Source of the DNA: JASHUC01 sp963849095
GTDB lineage: Bacteria > Pseudomonadota > Gammaproteobacteria > Steroidobacterales > Steroidobacteraceae
Length of the DNA stretch: 64,000 nt
Assembly: GCA_963849095.1 (NCBI GenBank)
Contig: CAWKGA010000008.1
Coordinates: 806,001 to 870,000 of the forward strand
Reading direction: 5' to 3'
Shown here: positions 35,386-45,700 of the stretch, piece after piece
Layout: each line of letters starts with the position of its first letter
How positions within the stretch are numbered: the stretch's first letter is position 1
Position numbers and translations under genes: made by a program
Notes under the pieces: generated by a model
Databases searched by the model: none
Told to the model about the DNA's origin: nothing
What the model saw: the letters and a program-made list of their open reading frames with translations, nothing else

Positions 35386-36926
35386 GCGCCCGGCACACCG
35401 GCCATCTGGCCTTCGCGCCCGGCGCCGGCCGAAGCCTGACCGGCGCGGTGGCTCGCGTCGAGCCGGTGCAGGAGCGGCAGCATCAGGATGGCGACGACCG
35501 TGCCTCCGACCGCCACCCACCCGAGCACCCAGAAGAGGTGGATGTAGAGTGGAAGCGTCGCGAGCGGATCGGTCATGCCGGCCGGCACGCTCGCGTAATT
35601 GGCCACGTCGCTCCCCAGGTACTGCGCAATGCCGCTCGAGAGCAGCCACGCACCCATCATGAGTCCGCGTCGGGCGGGGCCGACGTAGCGCGAGACCATC
35701 GCGAGGGCGAGCCCCGATATGAGCAGCTCGCCCGCCGACTGAAGCAGATAGCCCCACACCATCCACCACGCCGACACGCGGCCGGCGACGGCGTGGCCGC
35801 CGCTGACGGCGTAGACGAAGAATCCGAGCGCGAGCAGCGCGAAGCCCCAGGCGTACTTGCCGGCGACCGACGGGTCGCGGCCCTGCCGGCCGAGCGAGCC
35901 GTAGAGCAGGGCGAGGACGGGGGAGAGCAACGCGATCCAGAAAGGATTGAGCACCTGGAACTGCTCGGGCGGCACGTGATAGCCGAGGAAGTCGAGCCGG
36001 ACGTTGTGCAGGGCGTACAGGGTGAGCGAGGTCGACATCTGCTGGTAGAAGACGAAGAACAGCATCGACTGAGCGGTCAGGAGCAGCATCGCGATGAGGC
36101 CGCTGCGCTCGCTCCGCCCACCGCCGGAGATCAGCACCGCGAATAGCCCGAGCAAGACGAGGCCGGACAGCCACACGATCGCCCGGGCAATCGCGATGTT
36201 CTGCACGACGAGCGCGATGAGCACCGCGAGCACGAGGGTTCCCCCGAGGACCGCGGCGAGCCGGCCGAGCCGCAACGGCTCGAAGTCCGGCGCCGAGCCG
36301 ATGTGCGCGACGAGCCGCCGCTGGAAGCGGAACTGCGCGATGCCGATCGCGAGGCCGGCCGCGCAGGTGAGGAACGCCCAGTGCCAGCCGTAGTGCACGC
36401 GGATCCACGGCGTCAGGGACTGCGAGATGAAGGCCCCGACATTGATGGCCATGTAGTACATCGTGAACGCGCCGTCGAGCTTCGAGGGATCGCCCTCGTA
36501 CAGGCGCGAGACCAGATTGTTCGGGTTCGCCTTGAACAGGCCGTTACCGGTTGCGATCACGCCCATCGAGAAGAACAGCAGCGGAGTCGCCCAGCGGCCC
36601 GCAATCACGCGGTCCCAGGGCACCGACAAGAGGACGTATCCGATCCCGAGCACGATCGCTCCGAGCATCGTCGTACGCCGCGCGCCGAGGACCTTGTCGC
36701 CGATCCAGCCGCCGAGCACGGGCGCGGCATAGATCATCGCGGCGAGCGCGCCCCAGGTGAGATTTGCGCGCGCCTCGGCGAACCCGAGGTACTCGATCAT
36801 GAAGACGACGAGCAGCACCTGCATGCCGTAGAAGCCGAAGCGCTCCCACATCTCGATCAGGAACAGCGCGGAGAAGGCGCGTGTTCTCGAGGGCTGCGGT
36901 GCGGTGGGGCTCGACTCGCTGCTCAT
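35382..36926 (-). CDS. POT-family peptide/proton symporter
   Basis: A 514-residue membrane transporter with about 12-14 helices. POT signatures are clear: the ExxERFxYY-type motif as IEMWERFGFYGM, GVIATGNGLFKANPNNLVSRLY for the second PTR signature, and FTMYYMAINVGAFIS. It should import di- and tripeptides with protons. It stands alone between a convergent hydrolase and a methyltransferase gene in the same direction 50 bp upstream, so read-through from that operon is possible. Confidence 0.94.
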   Translation of the reverse strand: MSSESSPTAPQPSRTRAFSALFLIEMWERFGFYGMQVLLVVFMIEYLGFAEARANLTWGALAAMIYAAPVLGGWIGDKVLGARRTTMLGAIVLGIGYVLLSVPWDRVIAGRWATPLLFFSMGVIATGNGLFKANPNNLVSRLYEGDPSKLDGAFTMYYMAINVGAFISQSLTPWIRVHYGWHWAFLTCAAGLAIGIAQFRFQRRLVAHIGSAPDFEPLRLGRLAAVLGGTLVLAVLIALVVQNIAIARAIVWLSGLVLLGLFAVLISGGGRSERSGLIAMLLLTAQSMLFFVFYQQMSTSLTLYALHNVRLDFLGYHVPPEQFQVLNPFWIALLSPVLALLYGSLGRQGRDPSVAGKYAWGFALLALGFFVYAVSGGHAVAGRVSAWWMVWGYLLQSAGELLISGLALAMVSRYVGPARRGLMMGAWLLSSGIAQYLGSDVANYASVPAGMTDPLATLPLYIHLFWVLGWVAVGGTVVAILMLPLLHRLDASHRAGQASAGAGREGQMAGVPGA

Positions 36927-36975
36927 AGGGGCGTCGGGATCCGCGGTGATCGGTGGCCGGGCCGGAGCGTTCGCA

Positions 36976-38019
36976 TCAGCCCGAGGCCCGGGCCTCGAGG
37001 ACGCTGAAAGTCGACGCGGTGGGGATGATACGCGTGAGCTCGAGCCCAGCCGATTCGAGCAGCCGCCGGTATTCCTCCTGCGTCCGCTCGAGCCCTCCGG
37101 TCGCGACCATCATGTTGATGTCGCCGCAGACGACTCCGGCATGCTCCGGCTCCTGCGTGATGCGCTCCGGGATGATCCGCTCGATCAGCAGCACCGCTCC
37201 CCGGCTGCCCGCCGCCTCGCGCGTATTGCGCAGAATTTCCGCGGCGTCGACGTCACTCCAGTCGTGAATGATGTACTTGAGCAGGTAGGCGTCGGCGCCC
37301 GGCGGGACGGAGTCGAAGAAGTCGGTCGGGATGAACCGCGCGCGCTCACCGAGGCCGCGCCCGCGCAGGAAAGCGGTGGCCTCGGGCTCCATGTAGGCGA
37401 GATCGGCGGAAGCGCCCTGCAGATGCGGGTAGGCCTCGAGCGCCACGGAGAGCAGTGCGCCATATCCGCCTCCCACGTCGATCACCGTGCGAAAGCGCGA
37501 GAAGTCATACGCCTGGACGATCGAGGTGGCGACCTGCAGTGTCTGCTCCACCATGGAGCGATTGAGCACCGCCGCCTCCTGCGGCCGATGGGCCATTGCG
37601 GTGAAGCCCTCGCGGCCGCCGTGGGACCAGGCGGCGCCGGTCCTCACCGTCTGCTCGAGGTGAGGGAGAGCAGCCCAGGTTCGGGTGCCCCAGTGGCGCG
37701 CGAGTGCCACCAGGGACCCAGGTGAGTCCGAGCGCAGCAGATGTCCGGCCGCCGTGAGCTCGAAGCGGCTGCCGCCGAGGTCGTTGCAGAGGCCGAGACT
37801 TGCGAGGGCTCGCAGCAGGCGGAAGGTCGCACGGGGATGCGTGCCAGCGGCCTCGGCGATCGCCGCGCTGCCTGCCGGCCCGGCGGCGAGCCGGTCGGGA
37901 ATGCCGAGCTCGATGGCCGCATGGATGACCTGCGTGCTCCAGCACCCCGTGACCAGCGACGCCGTCGCGGCTCTGACCGCGGATGCGTTCGCCTCGGGCT
38001 GCGGCACGGCGGCGCTCAC
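36976..38019 (-). CDS. O-methyltransferase family 2 (acetylserotonin-O-methyltransferase-like)
   Basis: A 347-residue protein: an N-terminal dimerisation winged helix (about 15-100; ELGIPDRLAAGPAGSAAIA) and a SAM domain with FRTVIDVGGGYGALLSVALE, then PTDFFDSVPPGADAYLLKYIIHDWSD carrying the HDW catalytic motif, and LLIERIIPE. Members methylate phenolic or hydroxyl groups of aromatic secondary metabolites. The longer upstream frame overlaps the aldehyde dehydrogenase gene; GTG 38019 forms a GTGA overlap with its stop, so the two genes are translationally coupled. This suggests a joint small-molecule pathway. Confidence 0.88.
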   Translation of the reverse strand: MSAAVPQPEANASAVRAATASLVTGCWSTQVIHAAIELGIPDRLAAGPAGSAAIAEAAGTHPRATFRLLRALASLGLCNDLGGSRFELTAAGHLLRSDSPGSLVALARHWGTRTWAALPHLEQTVRTGAAWSHGGREGFTAMAHRPQEAAVLNRSMVEQTLQVATSIVQAYDFSRFRTVIDVGGGYGALLSVALEAYPHLQGASADLAYMEPEATAFLRGRGLGERARFIPTDFFDSVPPGADAYLLKYIIHDWSDVDAAEILRNTREAAGSRGAVLLIERIIPERITQEPEHAGVVCGDINMMVATGGLERTQEEYRRLLESAGLELTRIIPTASTFSVLEARASG

Positions 38020-39446
38020 GCCTGATGAATGGCCTTGGTGACGAGGCAGGCGTCGAGGCCCTCGGGCCCGTCCTCGGCGCCGTGGCCGCTTTCCTTCACG
38101 CCGCCGAACGGGGAGTCGGCCGCAGCCATGCCCACCGTGTTGATGCCGACCATGCCGGCCTCGATCGCATCCCCGATGAGCAGCGCGCGCTTCGCGGACT
38201 CGGTGAACGCGTAGGCGGCGAGTCCGTAGGGCAGGCGGTTCGCCTGCTCCACCGCCTCGTCGAAGGTCGCGAACGGCGTGAGCACGGCGACCGGTCCGAA
38301 GGGCTCCTCGTTCATGATGCGGGCGCTCGGCGGAACGTCGCAGAGCAGGGTCGGCTTCCAGTAGAACCCCTCTTTGCCGTGCCGCTCGCCGCCGGTCTGG
38401 AGCTTCGCTCCGCACGCGATTGCATCGGTGATGAATTGCTCCATCGCCGCGGGGCGGCGCGGATTCGCCATGGGACCCATCTGGCTGGTCTCGAGCAGGC
38501 CGTCACCGACGTTGACCTTGCGGAGGCGCTCGCCGAAGGCCGCCACGAACCGGTCGTAGATGCCTTGCTGGACGTAGAAGCGGGTCGGCGAGACGCACAC
38601 CTGTCCCGCGTTGCGGCACTTCGCGGTAGCGAGCAGCTCGACCGAGCGGCCGAGATCGGCATCGTCGAACACGATGACGGGCGCATGGCCGCCGAGCTCC
38701 ATCGTCGTTCGCTTGACCGTCGAGGCGGCAAGCTGGAGCAGATGCTTGCCGACGGTGGTCGAGCCGGTGAACGAGAGCTTGCGGATGATCGGGGACGCGA
38801 GCAGATGCCTCGAGACCTCGTCGGGAACGCCAAAGACGAGCTGCACGACACCGGCAGGCAACCCGGCATCGACCAGCGCACGAACCACCTCGATGGCCGA
38901 CCCCGGAGCCTCCTCGGCCGGCTTCAGGATGACCGAGCAGCCGGCCGCGACGGGCGCGCCGAGCTTGCGGCCCGGATTGCCGATGGGGAAATTCCAGGGC
39001 GCGAAGGCCGCCACGGGTCCCACCGGCTCCTTCACGACGACAGAGCGGGTGCCCGTCGGGCGAACGAGCACGCGGCCGTACGTCCGACGGCATTCCTCGG
39101 CGTAGAACTCGAAGAGGTTCGCCGTGACCAGCGCCTCGACCCGGGTCTCGGCGACGGTCTTGCCTTCCTCGAGGGTGGCGATCCGCGCGATGTGGTCCAC
39201 TCGCTGGCGGATGAGCTGGGCTGCGCCTTTGAGGACTCGCGCGCGCTCCTCGGTGGTCGAGCGCCGCCATTGCCGAAAGCCGCGATCGGCTGCCTGGAGT
39301 GCCCGGTCGAGATCCGCCGCGTCGACGAGGGGCAGCTCGCCGAGGGTCCCGCCGGTCGCCGGATTGACTACCCGGTGAACCCGGCGCTGGCCCGCGCCGA
39401 TCCACTCGCCGTCGATGTAAAGCTTGAGGTCTGAATGCGCAGTCAT
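38016..39446 (-). CDS. NAD(P)-dependent aldehyde (succinate-semialdehyde-like) dehydrogenase
   Basis: A 476-residue cytosolic enzyme oxidising an aldehyde to an acid. ALDH motifs: APWNFPIGNPGRKLGAPVAAG, FTGSTTVGKHL, the catalytic Glu in MELGGHAPVIVF and Cys in NAGQVCVSPTRFYV, and NEEPFGPV near the C-terminus. It is closest to the GabD/SSADH group. A frame from 39494 is longer, but ATG 39446 starts at the conserved LKLYIDGEWIGA. It is followed by the methyltransferase gene in a 4-bp overlap. Upstream to 39726 is about 280 bp with nothing recognisable. Confidence 0.93.
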   Translation of the reverse strand: MTAHSDLKLYIDGEWIGAGQRRVHRVVNPATGGTLGELPLVDAADLDRALQAADRGFRQWRRSTTEERARVLKGAAQLIRQRVDHIARIATLEEGKTVAETRVEALVTANLFEFYAEECRRTYGRVLVRPTGTRSVVVKEPVGPVAAFAPWNFPIGNPGRKLGAPVAAGCSVILKPAEEAPGSAIEVVRALVDAGLPAGVVQLVFGVPDEVSRHLLASPIIRKLSFTGSTTVGKHLLQLAASTVKRTTMELGGHAPVIVFDDADLGRSVELLATAKCRNAGQVCVSPTRFYVQQGIYDRFVAAFGERLRKVNVGDGLLETSQMGPMANPRRPAAMEQFITDAIACGAKLQTGGERHGKEGFYWKPTLLCDVPPSARIMNEEPFGPVAVLTPFATFDEAVEQANRLPYGLAAYAFTESAKRALLIGDAIEAGMVGINTVGMAAADSPFGGVKESGHGAEDGPEGLDACLVTKAIHQA

Positions 39447-39725
39447 AATCCGCTCGCCGGCCGGGCGCTTGAAGGACGAGTTTATCAGCTTCACCCGGTG
39501 TCAGGATCGATGCCGCACGCCGGCGGGGACCGCGGATAGTAGCCGCCGCCGACCCCCGGTCGCGAGGCTTGCGGCCGCCCCTGTCCGGACGGAATGCCGG
39601 CTGTGTCGCGGTTGTACGGTCTAGCTGGCAGGATGTTGCCGCAGGCGTGACTTTGCTCACAGCGGGCGGAGCCGCATCGCTGCAATTTCTCGGGAACCGA
39701 CGCTGTCCTTGCTGACTTCCTTCCC

Positions 39726-40214
39726 ATGGCAAAACTTCAGGTCCGCGAAGTGCGCAAGCTCATGCTGCCGATCGAGACCGCGGTCGATGCGGTGCTCGAG
39801 CTCGATTGCGAGCAGGGCGGCTTGCTCGCCTTCGGGACGATCGTCGCCGCGCAGATCGAGTCCGATCCGGAGCCGGGCCTGCTCGTCGTCGTGCAGCGCC
39901 GCGGGACGGAAACGACCGAGCGCCGCAAATTCGAGTTTCCGATTCTCGCCGCGGCCTTCATTCGCTACTGCTGGAAGTGCCGCATCCCGCTGCCGCGCCA
40001 GGGCGCCAAGCGGATCGAGATCGGGCCCGACGGGTTCATCTTCACGATCGAAGGGACCGTCGAGGTCGTGCGGCGGCATGGCGCCGTGCCGCAGCGCGCG
40101 GCCGTTCCCGCGCCGGTCACACCCGAGGAGGTGCCGGAGCAGGTGCCGAGCGCACCCGTTCCCGCGCCGATCATGCGTGAGGAGGCTCCGGAGCAGGTGG
40201 CGAGCTCGAATTGA
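39726..40214 (+). CDS. Unknown protein with a short C-terminal Pro/Glu repeat
   Basis: A 162-residue protein I do not recognise. The first ~115 residues are a compact mixed domain (VDAVLELDCEQGGLLAFG, LLVVVQRRGTETTERRKFEF) with two close cysteines in RYCWKCRIPLP. The C-terminus is an imperfect duplication: VPAPVTPEEVPEQVPS followed by VPAPIMREEAPEQVAS. No signal peptide or membrane segment is evident. Its last codons overlap the TTG start of the downstream glycosyltransferase gene, so the two are probably translated together. Confidence 0.65.
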   Translation: MAKLQVREVRKLMLPIETAVDAVLELDCEQGGLLAFGTIVAAQIESDPEPGLLVVVQRRGTETTERRKFEFPILAAAFIRYCWKCRIPLPRQGAKRIEIGPDGFIFTIEGTVEVVRRHGAVPQRAAVPAPVTPEEVPEQVPSAPVPAPIMREEAPEQVASSN

Positions 40215-41722
40215 CCCGCGGGCGGCATAGGGGATCCCTCGGCGAGGCTCCGCGGCGCCGCCTGGCCGTTGCCGCGGCGGCGGCGCTGGTCGTGCTCGCC
40301 GCGTCGGTGAATTTCCTCGCAGGCCTCGGCCGGCCCGCTCATCCGATCTGGGACGAGAGCTACTACCTCACCTCCATCGAGCGCTACGAGGAGGGCATCG
40401 CGCAGTTCGCGAGCCATCCTCCGCTCGGCCTCGCGCTGCTCGCCGCCGGCGACATGCTGCTGCATCCGAATCGTGGGATCGACACCCGGCGCGTCGGCTG
40501 GGACAAGCAGATCGCGGGCGACCTGATTCCTCCTGACTACTCGTTTGCGGGCGTGAGGCTCGTCTCCGGGGTATTTGCCGTGCTCGGGGCGGTGCTGTTC
40601 TTCGCGCTCATGCTCGTCCTCACGCGATCGACCCTCGCCGCTCTCGCGCTTGCGAGTCTCTACGTCTTCCAGAACGCGTTCATCGTGCAGTTCAGAGCCG
40701 CTGAGCTCGATGCGTTCCAGATCGCCTTCGTGCTCGCGGCCCTGCTGTGCTTCGCGGTGAGCACGCAGCGCGGCCGCCGCAGCTCGCCGCTGCTCGAGCT
40801 CACCTTCGGGGTCGCTTTCGGCCTCGCGGTCATGGTGAAGGTGAATGCCGCGGTCCTCGCGCCGCTCGGCGCGATGCTGGTCGTGAGACGCATCGCGATG
40901 GGCTGGCGCTCCGCGCCGAGAGGGCCCCTGCTACTGACGGCGGGGCGCGACAGCGCCATCATGGTCGCGGGCTGTCTCGCGGCCGTCACCGCCGTGTTCA
41001 CGCTCCACTTCGCCCTCAATCGAGTACCGCCCGACGCTCACAGTCCCGCCGGCCGCAAGGATTTGAGGTTCATCTCGAGCCCCTACGCGGCATACCTCGA
41101 TCACGAGCGACCGTTGTCGCCCGCGGTGGTGTGGGGTGCGGCGCGCGACTACAGCCGATTCATGGCGGCCGATTTCAAGGGTGTGCCGCGATCCGATCCG
41201 AACGGCTCGGCGCCGCTCGAATGGCCGCTCGGCTGGGGGACGATCAACTATCGCTGGGACTCGACCGGACGCGAGACGGCGTACGTCCAGCTCGTCGGCA
41301 ATCCCGTCGGATGGCTACTCGGCCTCGCGGGGCTCATTGCCTCGCTCGCGCTCATCGCGCTGCCGCGGCCCGGCGGCCGGCCCGCGGCTCATCCCGAGCG
41401 CCGCGCCCTCACGATCATGCTGCTCCTGCAGTATCTGGTGTTCATGGCCGTGCACCTCTATCTCGGCACGTACCGCGTGATGTACCTCTACCATTACTTC
41501 ATCGGACTGCTGCTGACGCTGTGTCTCGTGCCCCTCGCGGCGGCCGAGGCCGGCGAGCGCTGGCCGGTGCTTCGCACGCGGCGCACGGTCCTGCTCGGGG
41601 CGATGTGCGCACTGCTCGGCGCCGGGTTCCTCTTCTACGCACCCCTCACGTTCCACTGGTACCTCACGCACGGGCAGTGCGAGTGGCGCAATGTGCTGCA
41701 GAAGGTCGTGAGCTGCCAGTGA
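40211..41722 (+). CDS. GT39/PMT-family membrane glycosyltransferase
   Basis: A 503-residue polytopic membrane protein of the dolichyl-phosphate-mannose protein-mannosyltransferase type. The catalytic acidic motif after the first helix is IWDESYYLTS and the next loop has SHPPLGLALL, as in the PMT/ArnT superfamily. About ten further helices follow. It should transfer a sugar from a polyprenyl-phosphate donor on the periplasmic side. The start is a TTG overlapping the upstream stop as TTGA; a later start is possible. It forms a pair with the unknown gene before it. Confidence 0.85.
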   Translation: MTRGRHRGSLGEAPRRRLAVAAAAALVVLAASVNFLAGLGRPAHPIWDESYYLTSIERYEEGIAQFASHPPLGLALLAAGDMLLHPNRGIDTRRVGWDKQIAGDLIPPDYSFAGVRLVSGVFAVLGAVLFFALMLVLTRSTLAALALASLYVFQNAFIVQFRAAELDAFQIAFVLAALLCFAVSTQRGRRSSPLLELTFGVAFGLAVMVKVNAAVLAPLGAMLVVRRIAMGWRSAPRGPLLLTAGRDSAIMVAGCLAAVTAVFTLHFALNRVPPDAHSPAGRKDLRFISSPYAAYLDHERPLSPAVVWGAARDYSRFMAADFKGVPRSDPNGSAPLEWPLGWGTINYRWDSTGRETAYVQLVGNPVGWLLGLAGLIASLALIALPRPGGRPAAHPERRALTIMLLLQYLVFMAVHLYLGTYRVMYLYHYFIGLLLTLCLVPLAAAEAGERWPVLRTRRTVLLGAMCALLGAGFLFYAPLTFHWYLTHGQCEWRNVLQKVVSCQ

Positions 41723-41848
41723 GCTCGCCTCCCAGGCCCGCGCCCGGCCCCGTGGGCCGGCGCCTGGATTGACTTCTCAACGACGGATGGCCGAGTATTC
41801 TCCGTAGGCGCGCCCACCAGGGCGAAGCGCTGAGCCGGCAGCAAGCGG

Positions 41849-42562
41849 ATGACCGTGTGGAGGGACATGGTCGAATTCGACAGGCAGACGTGGTTCGCAC
41901 AGCAGATTCTCGTGCACGAGGCGCGGCTGCGCAGCTATCTGCGGCGCTTCCTCAAGGCGCGTTTCGATGTCGCGGACGGTATTCAAGAGACCTACGCAAG
42001 GCTCCTCAGCCTGCCCGACGGCGCCCTCGTCGGGATCCGCCATCCCGATGCCTTTCTGTTTACGGCGGCGCGCAACGTGGCGCTCGAGTGGGCGCGCCGC
42101 GAACGGATGATTTTCAACGATCTCATGGCGGAATCGGGCGCGACGAGCGTCTTAGACGAAAGACCCAGCGCGTATGAGCAGCTGAGCACGCGGCAGGAGC
42201 TGAAACTCCTCGCGCGGGCCGTGGCATCCCTGCCGGAGCGATGCCGTCAGGTGCTGACGCTGCGCAAGCTCTATGGTCTGTCTCAGAAGGAGATTGCGGC
42301 GAGGCTCGGCATCTCGGAGAACACTGTCGAGAAGCATACCGCGAATGGCGTCAGGCTCTGTGCGGACTACATCTATGCGTTTCAGACGGATGCGGACCCC
42401 CGGGGCCGTCGGGCCAGGCAGCGGTCTTCGGTCCCTGCACCCGATGGGAAACAAGCTCGACATCGAGGCGAGTGTGTGGATAGCGAGGCTCGACGCGCGC
42501 GGGCCAACGGGCAAGCTGCACGCGCAATTCGAACAGTGGCGGTCGTCGAGCCCGAGGTGTGA
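41849..42562 (+). CDS. FecI-type ECF sigma factor
   Basis: A 237-residue protein. Region 2 is seen in LRSYLRRFLKARFDVADGIQETYARLL and HPDAFLFTAARNVALEWARR; region 4 in LPERCRQVLTLRKLYGLSQKEIAARLGISENTVEKH. FecI-type factors drive TonB-receptor operons with a FecR anti-sigma. The C-terminal ~55 residues after the DNA-binding helix are Arg-rich and not family-like. They overlap the next gene by 119 bp in another frame, so the true stop may have been lost. A FecR remnant and a TonB receptor lie just downstream. Confidence 0.88.
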   Translation: MTVWRDMVEFDRQTWFAQQILVHEARLRSYLRRFLKARFDVADGIQETYARLLSLPDGALVGIRHPDAFLFTAARNVALEWARRERMIFNDLMAESGATSVLDERPSAYEQLSTRQELKLLARAVASLPERCRQVLTLRKLYGLSQKEIAARLGISENTVEKHTANGVRLCADYIYAFQTDADPRGRRARQRSSVPAPDGKQARHRGECVDSEARRARANGQAARAIRTVAVVEPEV

Positions 42563-42659
42563 GGCCGCGTACCGGCGGCTCGCGGCCGCATGGAGCCGAC
42601 TGGACGGTCTGCGGGCCTTGCGCCCGCAGACCTCACTCCGACCTACCCGCAGTTCCTGA
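42444..42659 (+). CDS. FecR-like anti-sigma, only the N-terminal DUF4880 domain
   Basis: Seventy-one residues with the DUF4880 pattern of FecR N-termini: SVWIARLDARGPTGKLHAQF, SSSPRCEAAYRRLAAAWSRLDGLRAL. Normal FecR proteins are about 320 residues, with a membrane helix and periplasmic part that contacts the TonB receptor. None of this is present and no remnant is seen before the convergent receptor gene. The gene overlaps the sigma factor by 119 bp. Either a stand-alone cytoplasmic anti-sigma or a truncated FecR. Confidence 0.7.
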   Translation: MGNKLDIEASVWIARLDARGPTGKLHAQFEQWRSSSPRCEAAYRRLAAAWSRLDGLRALRPQTSLRPTRSS

Positions 42660-42708
42660 GGAGCTGCCGGGTCGTGCGCCGCGTCAGGTTACGCGAGCGC
42701 CTCTGACA

Positions 42709-45700
42709 TCAGAACTGCAACCGTAGTCCCCCCCTCCAGGTCCGGCCGTAGGTGTCGAAGTACACCGGATTGGTCGGGTAGCCGTTTCCACCCGGCGCAA
42801 TCGGCGGATAGCGGTTGAAGACATTGTCCAGCGTTCCGAACACCTGAAGCTTCTGGTTCGTGCCCTGCCAGAACGGGAGCGTGTACGCGACCGAGAGGTT
42901 GAAGTAAACGGCCGACGAGACGGAGTTGTCGTTGATGCTCGCGGCGTAGGCCGGGCTGTAGCCGGGCTGTCCGGGAGCAACCACCGGCAATCCCGTGTTG
43001 GGGTCGATCGCCAGATACTTGCCCGACCCGATGTAGCGCACCTGCACCACCCCGGTGAACGGTCCATTGTCGTAGGTGATGAATCCGTTGCCCTGCCACT
43101 TCGGTTCGGTGTTGAAGTCGCCGAACGCCGCGGTGGGGCCGGATACGCCGGCGTAGTTGTAGACCGGAAGGCCGGCGCCCGGGCTGATGATCTGATCGTA
43201 CTGATAGGTGGCGAGGATGCGGAAGTCGAGGGTGTCGGAGCGCCCGGAAGCGAAGCGGCTGAGGGGCAACTTGTAGTCGGCCTCGTAATCGAAACCCCGC
43301 GTGATGTAGCTGCCGATGTTGAGATTGAAGTTGTTGACGGCGGTGATGTTGCTGAAGCCGCCCGTGGAGTTCGGCGTGCCGCTGATGAACTGGCAGTAGT
43401 AGGTGAACCCGCTGAAGCAGGCGTTGATGAGATTCGACGAGCCGAGCTCCGAGATCGCATCGTCGAGGACGATGTCGTACCAGTCGGCCGAGAGCTGCAG
43501 CCCGTCGAGGGCTCCCTCGGGCGTGAGGACGATGCCGATCGTGGTGGTATCCGCTGTCTCGGGCCGCAGCCCGACGCTCGCGGCGTAGCCGCCCGCCGTG
43601 ACCTTGGCCGGATCGACCGGGGCGCCGTACTCGGGCGAACCGGGCCCATTTACCCACGGGTTCTCCACGGTGCCGAACAGCCCTCCCGAGGCGACGGTCT
43701 GCGAGAATAGCTCCTGGAAGCTCGCAGCCCGGGTGTCCCGCGAGCGGGTGGCTCTGAAGCGCATCCAGTCGGTCGTATCCCAGACCAGGCCCGCCTTGAA
43801 GCTCGGAAAGTCGTACCGGGTCGAGACGCCCGTGTCGGTGTTGCTCGAGTCGTTCTCGGTCTCGCGCACGGCGAGATTGAGGTCGAGATTCCTGGCGAAC
43901 GGCAGGTTCTTGAGAATCGGCACGTCGAGCTCGCCGAATCCCTCGACCACGTCGATGTCTCCGCTGTAATCCCCTCCATAGCTCAGCAGGTACTGGCTGT
44001 ACCAGGGCTGATCGGCCAGGTCGTGAGTGACGGAAGCCATGGAATGCCGGTATTCCGCGCCGATCGCGGCAGCGATGGGTCCCGCGCCCCAGCCCGAGAA
44101 CAGATCGCCGTGCGCGTTGTAGGAGACGACCTGCTGCGTGAAGGCGGCATTCTCCTGCAGCGTACGGAAGGCGTAGGCGAGCGCGGCGGGACTCGCTTTG
44201 TCGGCGCCGAAGAGGTCGAGCGGTACGCATCCGGCCGCGAGAGGGCTGTATGACGGGTTGCCGGGGAGCGTGGCGGCGCAGACGGTGTCACCGTTCGCAG
44301 GATTGACCACGGCGTTGAGGGCCCAGTTGAAGAAGTCGTAGGTGCCGGGCGGCTCCGAGAAGGCGCCCGTCAGGGCCGGCGAGACCTGGAGATTCTCAAC
44401 CACGTCGTTCGCGAGTCTTTCCCGGGTGCCCGTCTCGCCCCATTCGTAGTACCCATCCCACGTCCAGCCGGCGAACAGATCCCCCTTCAGTCCGAGCACG
44501 ACCCGCCCGACGTTGGTCTGCGTGCTGTTGATGAGGGAGAGATCATTCGAGGTGTTGGCGTAGAACCAGCACGCCGGCACGCATGAGCTTGCAACCGAGG
44601 AGGGAAGATAGGCGTTGTCGGAATAGATCGCAGCGGCGGGGAAGCCCCCGGGTCCGTCCGACCCTTGGACGTTCGTCGCGCGCCGCTGCTCGAATGACAC
44701 ATCGAGGGACGCCTGCAGGCTGTCCGTGATGTCGAAGCTCGTGCGGTTGTACACCGACCAGTGGGTGACCGGCGGCCGGATCGTGACGCTGTCGTAATAA
44801 TTCGGCCCGCTGCCGGCCTCGGTGGGCGTGAACGGGCCCTCACCCGAGCCGTAGGTCCCCGGATTGAATGGCACGAGCGCGGTTCCAGCGCTGTTGAACT
44901 CGCCGATGCTCGGGCCGGGGAACGAAGGGCCGGGGCCGGCGAACCCCGCCAGCATGCCGGTGTACGGAGAGTAGCTCGTGGCATTCGGGCCGACGATGTA
45001 GTGCGGCATGCCGTTGGTGGTGTAGCCGGTATTCGTGAACTCGCCTTCTGCCTGCTGGCACCAGGGCCGCACCTCACCGCACTCGCCGATTCCCTGCGCG
45101 TCCTCGTATTCGGCGGCCAAGACGTTGTGCACCCGGCCGTCCATGAAGGCCGTGCCCCACTCGACCGCGCCGTGCAAGTCTCCGCCATCGTCGTAGGTCG
45201 TCTCCCCGCCGTCGAACTGTGCCTTGAAGCCCACGAACTTATTGTCGAGGATGATGTTGACCACTCCGGCCACGGCATCCGACCCGTAAGCCGCCGAGGC
45301 GCCGCCGGTCACCGTGTCCACGCGGGAGATCATGATCGACGGGATGACGTTGAGGTCCACCTGTCCGCCGGCGGCCGTCTGTACGAAGCGCTCCGAGTTG
45401 ACGAGGGTGAGCGTACGAGTGCCGTAGAAGGGATCGAGTCCCCGCAGGTTCGCGAATTGGGCGCCGATGTAGAAATTGCCGAGTCCGACGTTCGCGGCGC
45501 TCGTGAAATCCGAATTCGCGGGGATCTCGTTGACCACGTCGCCCACGTCCACCAGCCCGAGGGACTGGATGGTGGCGCTATCGATGACCGTGACGGGCGT
45601 GGGGGAGGTGAAGGTGCTTTCCGAGATGTGCGACCCGGTGACGATGACCTGCTCCAGCTGGCTCGCCTGGGGCGCAGTGCCCTGCTGATCGGATGGCTGG

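Noticed and set aside
34645..36408. Minus-strand 587-residue frame over the hydrolase and POT genes
   Set aside because: Arg/Ala-rich shadow; both covered genes are clearly coding in other frames.
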